From: Maricaulis sp039978735
GTDB taxonomy: Bacteria > Pseudomonadota > Alphaproteobacteria > Caulobacterales > Maricaulaceae
Assembly: GCF_039978735.1 (NCBI RefSeq)
Contig: NZ_JBDWAS010000020.1
Coordinates: 20,053-84,052 of the forward strand
DNA length: 64,000 nucleotides
Reading direction: 5' to 3'
The notes below the pieces were generated by a model. The model did no database searches. It had not been told where the DNA came from and saw only the letters and a list, made by a program, of their open reading frames with translations. The translations under genes and the position numbers were made by a program. This document shows positions 42,580 through 50,769 of the stretch, one piece after another; within the stretch, counting starts at the first letter, position 1; each line of letters begins with the position of its first letter.

Positions 42580-44571
42580 ATGACCGTTTCCGCTCTGACC
42601 CGCCGCCTGCTGGCGGGCGTGGCCACTCTCTCCACGCTTGCGCTGGCCGGTCTTCCGGCGGCACAGGCCCAGTCCGGCGACACCGTTCTGGTCGTCGATG
42701 CGTCAAACTCCATGTGGGGGCAGATCGACGGAACGGCGAAGATCGAGATCGCCCGCTCGGCACTTTCGGACTATGTGCGCGGGATCGCGCCGGATACGCG
42801 TCTGGGCCTGTTCGCCTATGGTCACAGGCAGGCTGGACGGTGTGACGATATCGAGCAGGTACGGCCGCTGGGACGGCTGGACGCCGATGCCGTGATAGCC
42901 GACGTCAACGGGCTGGTGCCGCGTGGCAAGACCCCCCTCACGGCGGCTGTCCGGCAGGCCGCCGGCGCGCTGGGGCCCGATGGCGGGACCATCATTCTGC
43001 TGACCGACGGTGTGGAGACGTGTGGCGGCGATCCGTGCGCCATGGCGGCGGAGCTCGCCGCGTCGGGCGTGCAGCTGACGACGCATGTCGTCGGCTTCGA
43101 TATTCGCACACCGGGCGAGCGGGCCAGCCTGGCGTGTATCGCCCGGCAGACCGGCGGCACCTATCTGGATGCCTCCGACGGTGCCGAACTGGCCGCCGCC
43201 TTCCGGACGGCAGCGTCGGCCGAGCCGGTGGCCGCGGCGTCGCCGCGCCGCATCGCGCTGATGGCGCGGCGAGGCGAAGGCGGTCCGGTGATTGCCGATG
43301 CCCGCTTCTTCCTGATCGATCAGGCCAGTGGTGCCGTTGTGGCAGACGGCGTGACCGGACCGGTCGATCTGGTGCCTGGCCGCTATCGTGCCGTCGCGCT
43401 GACAGATGCCGGGCATGGCGCGGTCGAGGCAGATGTCACTGCCCGCGAGCCCGACGGAATTACCGTGGTCGTTGCCACCGAACTGCCCGACGCACAGGTC
43501 GCGCTCGAGGGCGCGGCGCAGGCTGGCCAGGTCGCGCGCTTCAGCTGGCAGGGACCTGACGCAGAGGATGACTATCTGCGTCTGGCCGAACCGGATGGCG
43601 ACCCGCTTGAAAACACCTATTCGGCCTGGACCCGTGATGGCGAGCCGGCGCAGATCCGGATGCCGGGCGAGCCCGGGCGCTACAGCGTCCAGTATGTCCA
43701 TTCCGGCCTGAACCAGGTCATAGGCTCGGCGGTCTTTACCGTCGAGCCGGCACTGGCGAGCCTCGATGCGCCCGCGACCGTGGGGGCTGGAGGCGTGCTT
43801 GCCGTGCAATGGACCGGTCCGGGCGAGGCGGATGACTGGATTGGCCTGGTGCCGGTCGGCGGGCAGGCCGGCGACGTTCTGGGGCAGGCCTATGCGCATA
43901 CTGCCTCGACGCAGGACGGCGTGCTGGAGGTTCCGGCGCCAGGCACGAGCGGGGACTTTGAACTCGTCTATGTGCTGGGTCATGACCAGACCGTGCTCGC
44001 GCGCCGTCCCGTCACGGTCGAGTCGGCGGATGCCCTGATCGTGGCGCCGTCCGAGGCCTTTGCCGGCTGGTCGATCGATGTCACGATTTCCGGTGACAGC
44101 GAAGACAGCGACTGGGTCGGGGTGGTCCCGGACGGCGCGCCTGCATCGGAATATCTGTCCAGCGCGTGGGATCATGTGCGCGGCGCCTCGCAGATGACCC
44201 TGCGGGTTCCGGCGGTGCCCGGTGCGTATGAGGTGCGCTATGTCCGCGACGCCGCCGACGGATCGACCGTGCTGGCCAGCTCACCGGTGACGGCAGCGGC
44301 CGGCCCGGTCGCGATCGAGGCGCCTGCTTCGGTGGCTGCCGGTGCGAGTTTCACGGTCACCGCCAGCGGTCCCCGGCTTGATGGTGACTATGTCGACTTT
44401 GCCCAGGATGGAACAAGCGATGGCGATTATTCGCTGGGCTGGGGCAGCGTCGATCCGCAGGGCCGCGTCGAACTCGAAGCCCCCGATACACCCGGCACAT
44501 ATCGTTTGCGCTACGTCGTCTCGATCGATGGGGCCCATGTGTTGGCAGAAACCTCCATCATCGTGAACTAG
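42580..44571 (+). CDS. Secreted vWA-domain protein with Ig-like repeats (module 2)
   Basis: A 663-residue exported protein with signal peptide (about 1-30, PAAQAQ). A von Willebrand A domain occupies about 34-215 with MIDAS residues D40-A-S42-N-S44 and a later TDGVETCGG. From about 300 onward four Ig-like repeats of some 85-90 residues follow, each with a phrase such as DDYLRLAEPDG, DDWIGLVPVGG, SDWVGVVPDG or GDYVDFAQDG and ending PGxYxxxYV. AAGGAG precedes ATG 42580. Last gene of the 39480 operon. Its 3' end lies within the 107-bp direct repeat. Metal-dependent ligand binding at the cell surface is a family expectation, not shown. Confidence 0.87.
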   Translation: MTVSALTRRLLAGVATLSTLALAGLPAAQAQSGDTVLVVDASNSMWGQIDGTAKIEIARSALSDYVRGIAPDTRLGLFAYGHRQAGRCDDIEQVRPLGRLDADAVIADVNGLVPRGKTPLTAAVRQAAGALGPDGGTIILLTDGVETCGGDPCAMAAELAASGVQLTTHVVGFDIRTPGERASLACIARQTGGTYLDASDGAELAAAFRTAASAEPVAAASPRRIALMARRGEGGPVIADARFFLIDQASGAVVADGVTGPVDLVPGRYRAVALTDAGHGAVEADVTAREPDGITVVVATELPDAQVALEGAAQAGQVARFSWQGPDAEDDYLRLAEPDGDPLENTYSAWTRDGEPAQIRMPGEPGRYSVQYVHSGLNQVIGSAVFTVEPALASLDAPATVGAGGVLAVQWTGPGEADDWIGLVPVGGQAGDVLGQAYAHTASTQDGVLEVPAPGTSGDFELVYVLGHDQTVLARRPVTVESADALIVAPSEAFAGWSIDVTISGDSEDSDWVGVVPDGAPASEYLSSAWDHVRGASQMTLRVPAVPGAYEVRYVRDAADGSTVLASSPVTAAAGPVAIEAPASVAAGASFTVTASGPRLDGDYVDFAQDGTSDGDYSLGWGSVDPQGRVELEAPDTPGTYRLRYVVSIDGAHVLAETSIIVN

Positions 44572-44649
44572 AAAGGCCGGACCGCTACTTCGCAGCTTCG
44601 TCAGGCAGTGTGTAGCCGGGTTTTCAAGCTCCAGGCGGCTTTGGTCGAA
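44545..44649. repeat. Direct repeat, copy 2 (tails of vWA and SDR genes)
   Basis: Matches 9800-9906. Here the vWA tail is part of the intact gene, while the SDR tail (reverse strand, TLPDEAAK-stop) is a decayed fragment with a one-base deletion. The repeat ends exactly where IS6-related DNA begins. Confidence 0.85.
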
Positions 44650-44652
44650 GGG

Positions 44653-45110
44653 CGTTGTCAGAGGGGGAGGTGCTCGAGGCGCTTGTCTCCAAACGCCGAG
44701 TTCGCAAGGCAGCTCTACGGTTCTCCGCAGGGCGATGAAGGGATATGGCCATACAGGAGTGATCGTGACCGATAAGCTGATAGGCTGCAGGTCAGCGCTT
44801 CGCGAACTCGGGAACGTCGGCCGGCAGGAGACTAGGAGTTGGCTGAACAAACGAGCTGAAAACTCGCACCAACCCTTGCGGCGACGCGAGAGGGCGATGG
44901 CGGAATTCAGGCGAGCAAAAAGCCGACAAAAAATTCGCCGCTGTCCAGTCTCCCGTCCACAATCGCTTCAACCTCGAACGTCATTTTTGCCGCCGCGAAG
45001 ATCTCAAGGAAAACCGCCCCACCGCGCTGGTCGAATGGTGCCAACTCGCAGCTTGAAAACAGGCTCAAACCCGGACTTTCGAGACTGGTCCGCTTTTGTC
45101 TTCCACCACC
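44653..45110 (+). pseudogene. IS6-family transposase fragment (remnant B), frameshifted
   Basis: The 5' part of the transposase is missing. It starts at SEGEVLEALVSKRRVRKAA, changes frame to RRAMKGYGHTGVIVTDKLIG and continues ELGNVGRQETRSWLNKRAEN, which includes the D and E of the DDE triad. It shifts again at an A-run near 44930 to KFAAVQSPVHNRFNLERHF and ends EWCQLAA-stop at 45056. The right end of the element is at 45110. At least two frameshifts make it non-functional. It abuts the direct repeat at 44649. The rest of the gap (45167-45364) shows nothing further. Confidence 0.82.
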
Positions 45111-45166
45111 GCCATTTCGCCCAGACCGGAGCGGGCTAGTCTCGAGAGCTGGCAGCCCTATTGCGC
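45111..45166. repeat. Flank shared with IS6 remnant M, copy 2
   Basis: 56 bases following the right end of remnant B that match 25925-25980 at about 78% by eye, including identical GCCATTTCGC at the start. Confidence 0.6.
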
Positions 45167-45364
45167 TTGGTTCGCGGTATGTGGGGATTGGCTGTCCGGA
45201 TCCCGGGTTTGAAATTCGTCCTCGCCACCAGGCGCGATCGGCAAGTCAGTCCGCGCTCCGATTGCATGGGAAACCGCGCGCTACTGCCGGGGTGCAGGAA
45301 CAGGCTTGCCGGTCATAAGGTTCTCTTGTGAGATGAGGTCGATCTTGGATGGACCGGACGCGCC

Positions 45365-47206
45365 GTGGCCAAACACTCCCAATCACTTGCTCCGCTCTTC
45401 CGGATCGACAAGCGAAGCCAGATGTCGATGCAGGAGCAGATCCGGCGCCGGGTGATCGAAGCGATCTATGCGGAGGTGTTTCCGCCCGGAAAGCGGTTGC
45501 CCTCGTCCCGCAAGCTGGCGAGCGAACTGGGTGTGTCGCGCAATACAGTGTTCCTAGCCTATCAGCAGCTGATCGCGGAAGGGCATATCGAAGCGCGCGA
45601 GCGATCCGGATTGTATGTGCCGGAGGCCGCCCAGGCCCGTCGCCTGGTCGCCCCGTCACAATCGAACAAGACGCGGACGCCGGCCCTTTCCGGCGCGCTC
45701 GCGCGACGCTTGCCGCAGCGGACGGGCGGTTCTCCCGGGTTTCAGTGCCCGCCTGACTGGCAGAAATTCCGCTACCCCTTCATTGAAGGCCGGTATGATC
45801 GCTCACTGTTTCCGATCGCCGAATGGCGCGAAGCCAGCCGGCTGGCCCTGGCGGCTTCGGAGGTGGATCAGTGGTCCCTGGACAATGGCGAGGTCGATGA
45901 TCCCGCGCTTGTCGAAGAAATCCGCACCAAATTGCTGCCGAGACGCGGAATTACGGCGCGACCGGACGAATTGCTGATCACGGTCGGCGAACAGCAGGCG
46001 CTGTTCCTGGCCATCCAGCTGCTGGTCAACAAGGCAAGCCGTGTCGCCGTTGAGGAGCCGGGGCTTCCCGAGCTGCGCGCCTTGCTGGCCATGCGGGAAG
46101 CGGAGTTGGTCCATCAACCCGTGGATGACAAGGGAATTCTCGTCGATTCGAGGCTCGAAGACTGCGAACTTGTCTGCGTATCCGCGAGCCGTCAGCGTCC
46201 GACCGGCGTCACCCTGTCGGCGGAGCGTCGCCGGGCCCTGCTGGACATGGCCGAAGCCCGGGACTTTCTGATCCTTGAAGACGACTTTGAGTGCGAGATG
46301 AATTATCTGGGTAGCGCCGTTCCAGCGCTGCGCAGTCTCGACGGCGGGGAGCGGGTGGTCTACGTCGCGTCTCTCTCCAAGGTGCTCGCGCCCGGCGTTC
46401 GGCTTGGCTATATGGTGGCAGCGCCCGAGATCATCGCCGAGGCTCGCCGGCTGCGTGACCTCACCACGCGACGGCCCTCCCCCAACAATCAGCGCGCGGC
46501 CGCCTTCTTCCTGTCGCTCGGACACTATGATGCCATGATGCGGCGCCTGACCCGGGTTTGCGCTGAGCGGCTGATTGCCTTGCGGGATGCGCTGAACCAC
46601 TACCGACCCTTGTCCATAGCCGTCGCACCAGTGGAAGGAGGCACCTCCTACTGGGTCCGCGGCCCCGAAGGCATGGATGCACAGGCGGTGATCCGTGCAG
46701 CGGAAACCCGCGGCATTCTGATCGAGCCAGCCGACCACTGGTTTGCCGAGGCTCCCAAGGCACAAACCATGTTCCGGCTGGGCGTCACATCGCTGGCCGC
46801 GCCGGCGATCCGCAAGGGTATTGCGGAATTGTCGATGGCGATGCGGGCTCTGGCCGAAGCGGGTTCTGACGATCATCCATCCTTCCATGTGCTTGCGGGC
46901 TCGGAGCTGCACGACCGTCTCGCCGGTGCGACCCTGCTCTACAAGACGGTCTATGGTGATCCCTGCACGATCGAGTTGCACGCGGACGGCCGGATGACCG
47001 GCCAGGCCGGCTATGCCGGAGAAGATCGCGATGCAGGCCGTTGGTGGGTGGACGGAGACCAATGGGTCCGCCAGTGGCGAAACTGGGCCTTCGGGGAAGT
47101 GCTCGGATTCTCCGTCGCGATCGAGGGCGATCTGCTGCTCTGGCTCGACCAGGCAGGGCATGTCGTCGATCAGGCCGTGCTGGCGTCAGCGCCCTTAACG
47201 GTCTGA
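45365..47206 (+). CDS. MocR-type (GntR/aminotransferase) regulator with extra C-terminal domain
   Basis: A 613-residue regulator. An N-terminal GntR winged helix (about 15-85; LPSSRKLASELGVSRNTVFL) is joined to a type-I aminotransferase-like domain with the PLP lysine K339 in SLSKVLAPGVRLGYM. Normal MocR proteins have about 470-500 residues. Here another 120 residues follow (from FHVLAGSELHDRLAGATLLY; includes GRWWVDGDQWVRQW), resembling small beta-barrel ligand-binding domains rather than any DNA-binding part. The start is GTG 45365 with weak ribosome site. GabR, a MocR protein, controls gabTD in Bacillus; gabD and gabT are the last genes of the cluster that follows, so a similar role is plausible. 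Confidence 0.88.
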   Translation: MAKHSQSLAPLFRIDKRSQMSMQEQIRRRVIEAIYAEVFPPGKRLPSSRKLASELGVSRNTVFLAYQQLIAEGHIEARERSGLYVPEAAQARRLVAPSQSNKTRTPALSGALARRLPQRTGGSPGFQCPPDWQKFRYPFIEGRYDRSLFPIAEWREASRLALAASEVDQWSLDNGEVDDPALVEEIRTKLLPRRGITARPDELLITVGEQQALFLAIQLLVNKASRVAVEEPGLPELRALLAMREAELVHQPVDDKGILVDSRLEDCELVCVSASRQRPTGVTLSAERRRALLDMAEARDFLILEDDFECEMNYLGSAVPALRSLDGGERVVYVASLSKVLAPGVRLGYMVAAPEIIAEARRLRDLTTRRPSPNNQRAAAFFLSLGHYDAMMRRLTRVCAERLIALRDALNHYRPLSIAVAPVEGGTSYWVRGPEGMDAQAVIRAAETRGILIEPADHWFAEAPKAQTMFRLGVTSLAAPAIRKGIAELSMAMRALAEAGSDDHPSFHVLAGSELHDRLAGATLLYKTVYGDPCTIELHADGRMTGQAGYAGEDRDAGRWWVDGDQWVRQWRNWAFGEVLGFSVAIEGDLLLWLDQAGHVVDQAVLASAPLTV

Positions 47207-47354
47207 CCTGGCCTCATCAGAGCGAGTTCCGCGCCCGATCTGGCCCTATACCCCGCGACCAACTGGTTCTAACCGCGGCCTGGCCTGACTGTCATGCTCC
47301 CGTCACTGAATGGACAGGGCCTGCTTCCGGGAGGCCGCGGGAGGAAACGGATTC

Positions 47355-48275
47355 ATGGCATCACTCGGCGTCGCCGCTCTGCAACTGGCCGCTGGTTCGA
47401 CAGGCAATCTGGAACTGGTGGAGCGTGAAGTGCGGGCCGTGGCCAAGCGGTTCCCCTGGCTCGATCTGGTTGTCATCGGAGAGCTCGCGATACATGGGGC
47501 CAGCCTGGATCTCGCCGAGCCTGCGGGCGGCGAGACCGAACAACGTTTGGCCGCGCTCGCAGTGGAGACAGGCCTCTGGCTGGTGCCGGGCTCCCTTTAT
47601 GAACGCCGGGACGACGCAATCTTCAATACAACCCCGGTCTTCAATCCGTCCGGCAAGGTCGTGGCCCGCTACGACAAGATGTTTCCGTTTCTGCCGTATG
47701 AGGCGGGGGTTGAGCCGGGCCGCGACTATGTCGTGTTCGACATTCCCGGTGCGGGGCGGGTCGGCATCGCCATCTGCTATGACATGTGGTTCCCGGAAAT
47801 GATCCGGACGCTGGCCGGCATGGGGGCCGAAGTCATCCTCCTGCCGACCATGACCAACACGATCGATCGCGATGTCGAGCTATCGATCGCGCGGGCCAAC
47901 GCCGCGATCAACCAGTGCTACTTCGTCGACGTGAACTTGGCGGGCGATCTCGGTGTGGGCCGGTCGGCCGTCTACGGCCCGGGTGGCGATGTGATCTGCG
48001 AAACCGGCGCCGGCCGCGAAGTTATCGCCCTTGACCTTGATCTCGACCAGGTCAGCCGCCTGCGCGATCGGGGCTGGCAGGGGCTGGGCCAGGTACTCAA
48101 GAGCTTCCGCGACAGCGATGTGCGTTTCCCGTTGCATGAAACCGCAGGCGCCCGGCGCCAGGTCATGCAAGCGATGGGTCCGCTCGAAATGCCGGAAAAA
48201 GAACGCAAAGAGCCAACCGAAGACGCTGCGGGCGAGGGAGCGGATCGCAAGCCTCGGCTGACGATCATCGATTAG
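47355..48275 (+). CDS. Carbon-nitrogen hydrolase (nitrilase superfamily)
   Basis: A 306-residue enzyme of the nitrilase/omega-amidase superfamily with the catalytic triad E43 (IGELAIHG), K108 (RYDKMFPFLPYEAG) and C141 (GIAICYDMWFPE). It hydrolyses an amide or nitrile C-N bond in the cytoplasm. The last 40 residues are charged and probably disordered. GGGAGGAAACGG precedes ATG 47355. The gene follows the MocR regulator by about 150 bases and precedes a TonB receptor and, further on, gabDT. An amide such as an omega-amino acid conjugate would fit this setting, but the substrate is inferred. Confidence 0.88.
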   Translation: MASLGVAALQLAAGSTGNLELVEREVRAVAKRFPWLDLVVIGELAIHGASLDLAEPAGGETEQRLAALAVETGLWLVPGSLYERRDDAIFNTTPVFNPSGKVVARYDKMFPFLPYEAGVEPGRDYVVFDIPGAGRVGIAICYDMWFPEMIRTLAGMGAEVILLPTMTNTIDRDVELSIARANAAINQCYFVDVNLAGDLGVGRSAVYGPGGDVICETGAGREVIALDLDLDQVSRLRDRGWQGLGQVLKSFRDSDVRFPLHETAGARRQVMQAMGPLEMPEKERKEPTEDAAGEGADRKPRLTIID

Positions 48276-48337
48276 TGACGGGCGGCCGGACAGGGCCGCG
48301 GAGACAAAAGGGGACCGGCTCTGGCCGGAAGAGCATC

Positions 48338-50722
48338 ATGGGCAAGACAGATATGAAGATCTCGACACAAGGCGGGCTGATGGCCCTGCTGATGGGCGGC
48401 ACCGCGCTCGCCACTACCGGGCTGGGCGGTGTCGCTCTGGCTCAGGAGGGCGCCACCGTGCGCGACGTGATCACGGTGACGGCGACGCGCCGTGAGGAAA
48501 CCGTGTCGGACGTTCCGTACAATATTTCCGCCGTCGGCGGCGAGGCGATCGAAGCCGGCAAAATCCTGGACGAGGCGGAATTGCTCCGCTCGATCCCGGG
48601 GGTGACTGTGGTGGACCGTGGAGCCCGCAATTCCGGCACGATGAACGCAGCCCGCATCCGGGGACTCGCCGTGGATGGCAATGCGCTGGGCGATTATGCC
48701 GTCTCGTCGGTTGCCTCGGTCTCGACCTATGTCAATGACACACCGATCTTCGCCAACTTTGCGCTGCGCGACCTTGAGCGTGTGGAAGTGCTGCGCGGTC
48801 CGCAGGGCACGCTCTACGGGTCCGGTGCCCTGGGCGGCACGATCCGCTACATCACGCGTGACCCGGAACTGGGTGAGTTCGGCGGCTCGGTTACCGGCTC
48901 GCTGTCCCATGTCAACGGGTCAGAAGATTTCGGTATCGCGGCCGATGCGGTGCTGAACCTTCCGCTGGGCGAGCGCGCGGCGCTGCGCCTTGTCGGCAGT
49001 TTCGGCGATTATCCGGGCATCACCGACTATGTGAATCTCTATGAACTCGACGCCAATGGGGTGCCGGTCGCACCCAATGGCGTGCTGGACCCGGCCGCGT
49101 CCTATCGTATCGAGGAAGACGCAGACACGTTCGATACCTGGATGGGCCGTGCAACGCTGCTGCTGGAGCCGACCGACAATGCGTCGATCCGCATCGTGCA
49201 TGCCCGTCAGTCGGATGACGTCGGTGGCCGCCGGCAGCAAACCGTTGGTTTTGACGGCTTTGGCAATGCGTATGACGAGTATGAGAACGGCTCGATCCAG
49301 CTGGAGCCGTCCAGCCGCGACATCAACATGACCTCGCTGGAGGCCGAAGTGGATCTGGGTTTTGCGACCCTGACCTCCTCGACGTCCCATTACGACCATT
49401 CTGGTGACAGCATCAGCGAGAACACCGGCTTCTATGCCCAGGCCGGCTGGCTGGGTTTCTACTATAATTATCCGCGTCCGATGGCCCAGGCCGTGCGTTC
49501 CTATGCCGACGAGGCGGTGATCCAGGAAGTGCGCCTGGTGTCGGATGATGGCGGCAATTTCGACTATGTCGTGGGTGCCTTCTATCGCAGCCAGCAACGC
49601 GAAATGACCCAGCAGAGCTATCTGGTCGGCTTCAAGAACTGGTGGGATACCCTGCTTCCGGGAGCGGCCGGTGCAGTCAGCGGCGATCAGGACTGGGACT
49701 ATCGTCAGACCGAGCACTTCACCGAAACAGCCCTGTTCGGCGAACTGACCTGGCATGCGTCCGGAGACGTCGATATCACCTTCGGCGGCCGCTATTTCGA
49801 CAATGAGTCCGAGAACGACACCTATATGGCGCTGCCCTTGTGGGCCGGCCTCTTCCCGGACGTGAACGCCAATTTCGAAACCTCGGAAGACGACATCCTG
49901 TTCAAGCTGAATGGCGCCTGGCGTTTCTCCGAGGAAGACATGCTCTACGCCACCATTTCGGAGGGCTATCGCCGGGGGGGCGCCAATGCCGTGCCGCTGT
50001 CCGGCTATTATGCCGAGGATCCGGCCTGGCAGATGTACGGGTCTGACTCGGTGATCAACTACGAGATCGGCATCAAGGGTGACCGTGGCAATTTCATCTA
50101 TGATGTCAGCCTGTTCTACGTTGACTGGTCGGATCCGCAATTCAATACCTCGACGACCAACTGGGGCTTCTTCGCGGTCCAGAACGGTGATGCCGCCCGA
50201 ACCTATGGTCTTGAAGCGTCTCTCGAGGGCTTTGTCGGCGACGCCTGGCACTACGCGCTCGGTTATGCCTACATCGATGCACAGCTCAGTGCCGACTTCC
50301 ACGCGCCTGATCGTCCGGCACCGGCCCTGCCGATCGCCCTGGACGGTGCCATGCTGCCAGGTACGCCGGAGCACCAGCTCAACTGGTCGCTGGATTATAC
50401 CCGCGACCTGGGAGGCTGGGTCTCCTTCACCCGGCTGGACGGTTACTACCAGTCCGAAACCCGTAATGCGGTGTCGACCTCGCCGACCTTCAATGTGCCG
50501 CTGGACGGGTTCTCGATCTGGAACCTGACCACCACGCTGTCGCGCGATAACCTCGACCTGTCGCTGTGGGTGAAGAACATCACCAATGAGGAAGGGGTCA
50601 CCGGCGTGTTTACCGAAGCCTATATGGGCACGGCTCCGGGCGAGGGATACTTCGGCAACGGCAACAAGGAGATGATTGCCTTGCCGCGGACTTTGGGCGC
50701 GACGCTGCGCTATTCCTTCTGA
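48338..50722 (+). CDS. TonB-dependent receptor 2
   Basis: A 794-residue outer-membrane receptor with signal peptide (ending VALAQ, about residue 36), TonB-box-like DVITVTATRREETV, plug (LRSIPGVTVVDRGARN, RVEVLRGPQGTLYGSGALGG) and barrel with C-terminal strand LPRTLGATLRYSF. It imports an unknown ligand. ATG 48338 has GGAAGAG upstream; 48353 is possible too. It heads the run of genes that ends in gabDT and so likely takes up the compound they degrade. Confidence 0.9.
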   Translation: MGKTDMKISTQGGLMALLMGGTALATTGLGGVALAQEGATVRDVITVTATRREETVSDVPYNISAVGGEAIEAGKILDEAELLRSIPGVTVVDRGARNSGTMNAARIRGLAVDGNALGDYAVSSVASVSTYVNDTPIFANFALRDLERVEVLRGPQGTLYGSGALGGTIRYITRDPELGEFGGSVTGSLSHVNGSEDFGIAADAVLNLPLGERAALRLVGSFGDYPGITDYVNLYELDANGVPVAPNGVLDPAASYRIEEDADTFDTWMGRATLLLEPTDNASIRIVHARQSDDVGGRRQQTVGFDGFGNAYDEYENGSIQLEPSSRDINMTSLEAEVDLGFATLTSSTSHYDHSGDSISENTGFYAQAGWLGFYYNYPRPMAQAVRSYADEAVIQEVRLVSDDGGNFDYVVGAFYRSQQREMTQQSYLVGFKNWWDTLLPGAAGAVSGDQDWDYRQTEHFTETALFGELTWHASGDVDITFGGRYFDNESENDTYMALPLWAGLFPDVNANFETSEDDILFKLNGAWRFSEEDMLYATISEGYRRGGANAVPLSGYYAEDPAWQMYGSDSVINYEIGIKGDRGNFIYDVSLFYVDWSDPQFNTSTTNWGFFAVQNGDAARTYGLEASLEGFVGDAWHYALGYAYIDAQLSADFHAPDRPAPALPIALDGAMLPGTPEHQLNWSLDYTRDLGGWVSFTRLDGYYQSETRNAVSTSPTFNVPLDGFSIWNLTTTLSRDNLDLSLWVKNITNEEGVTGVFTEAYMGTAPGEGYFGNGNKEMIALPRTLGATLRYSF

Positions 50723-50731
50723 TCGGATAGG

Positions 50732-50765
50732 ATCGGGGCGGTCCGGCCGGGCTGCCCCGATTGCT
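50732..50765 (+). terminator. Hairpin between TonB receptor 2 and sulfotransferase gene
   Basis: Stem ATCGGGGC (50732-50739) and GCCCCGAT (50754-50761), with an inner CCGG/CCGG pairing, followed by TTGCTC. It lies in the 47-base gap, so it may terminate most receptor transcripts and reduce expression of the genes behind. Confidence 0.5.
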
Positions 50766-50769
50766 CATC

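Noticed and set aside
9360..44649. The direct repeat taken as an integrase attachment site
   Set aside because: No integrase or tRNA gene is near either copy, and the repeat consists of two gene tails, so IS6-linked rearrangement explains it better.
44735..45139. 134-codon frame that could be called a small gene
   Set aside because: It reads as the middle of an IS6 transposase and then runs out of frame; treated as a pseudogene fragment.
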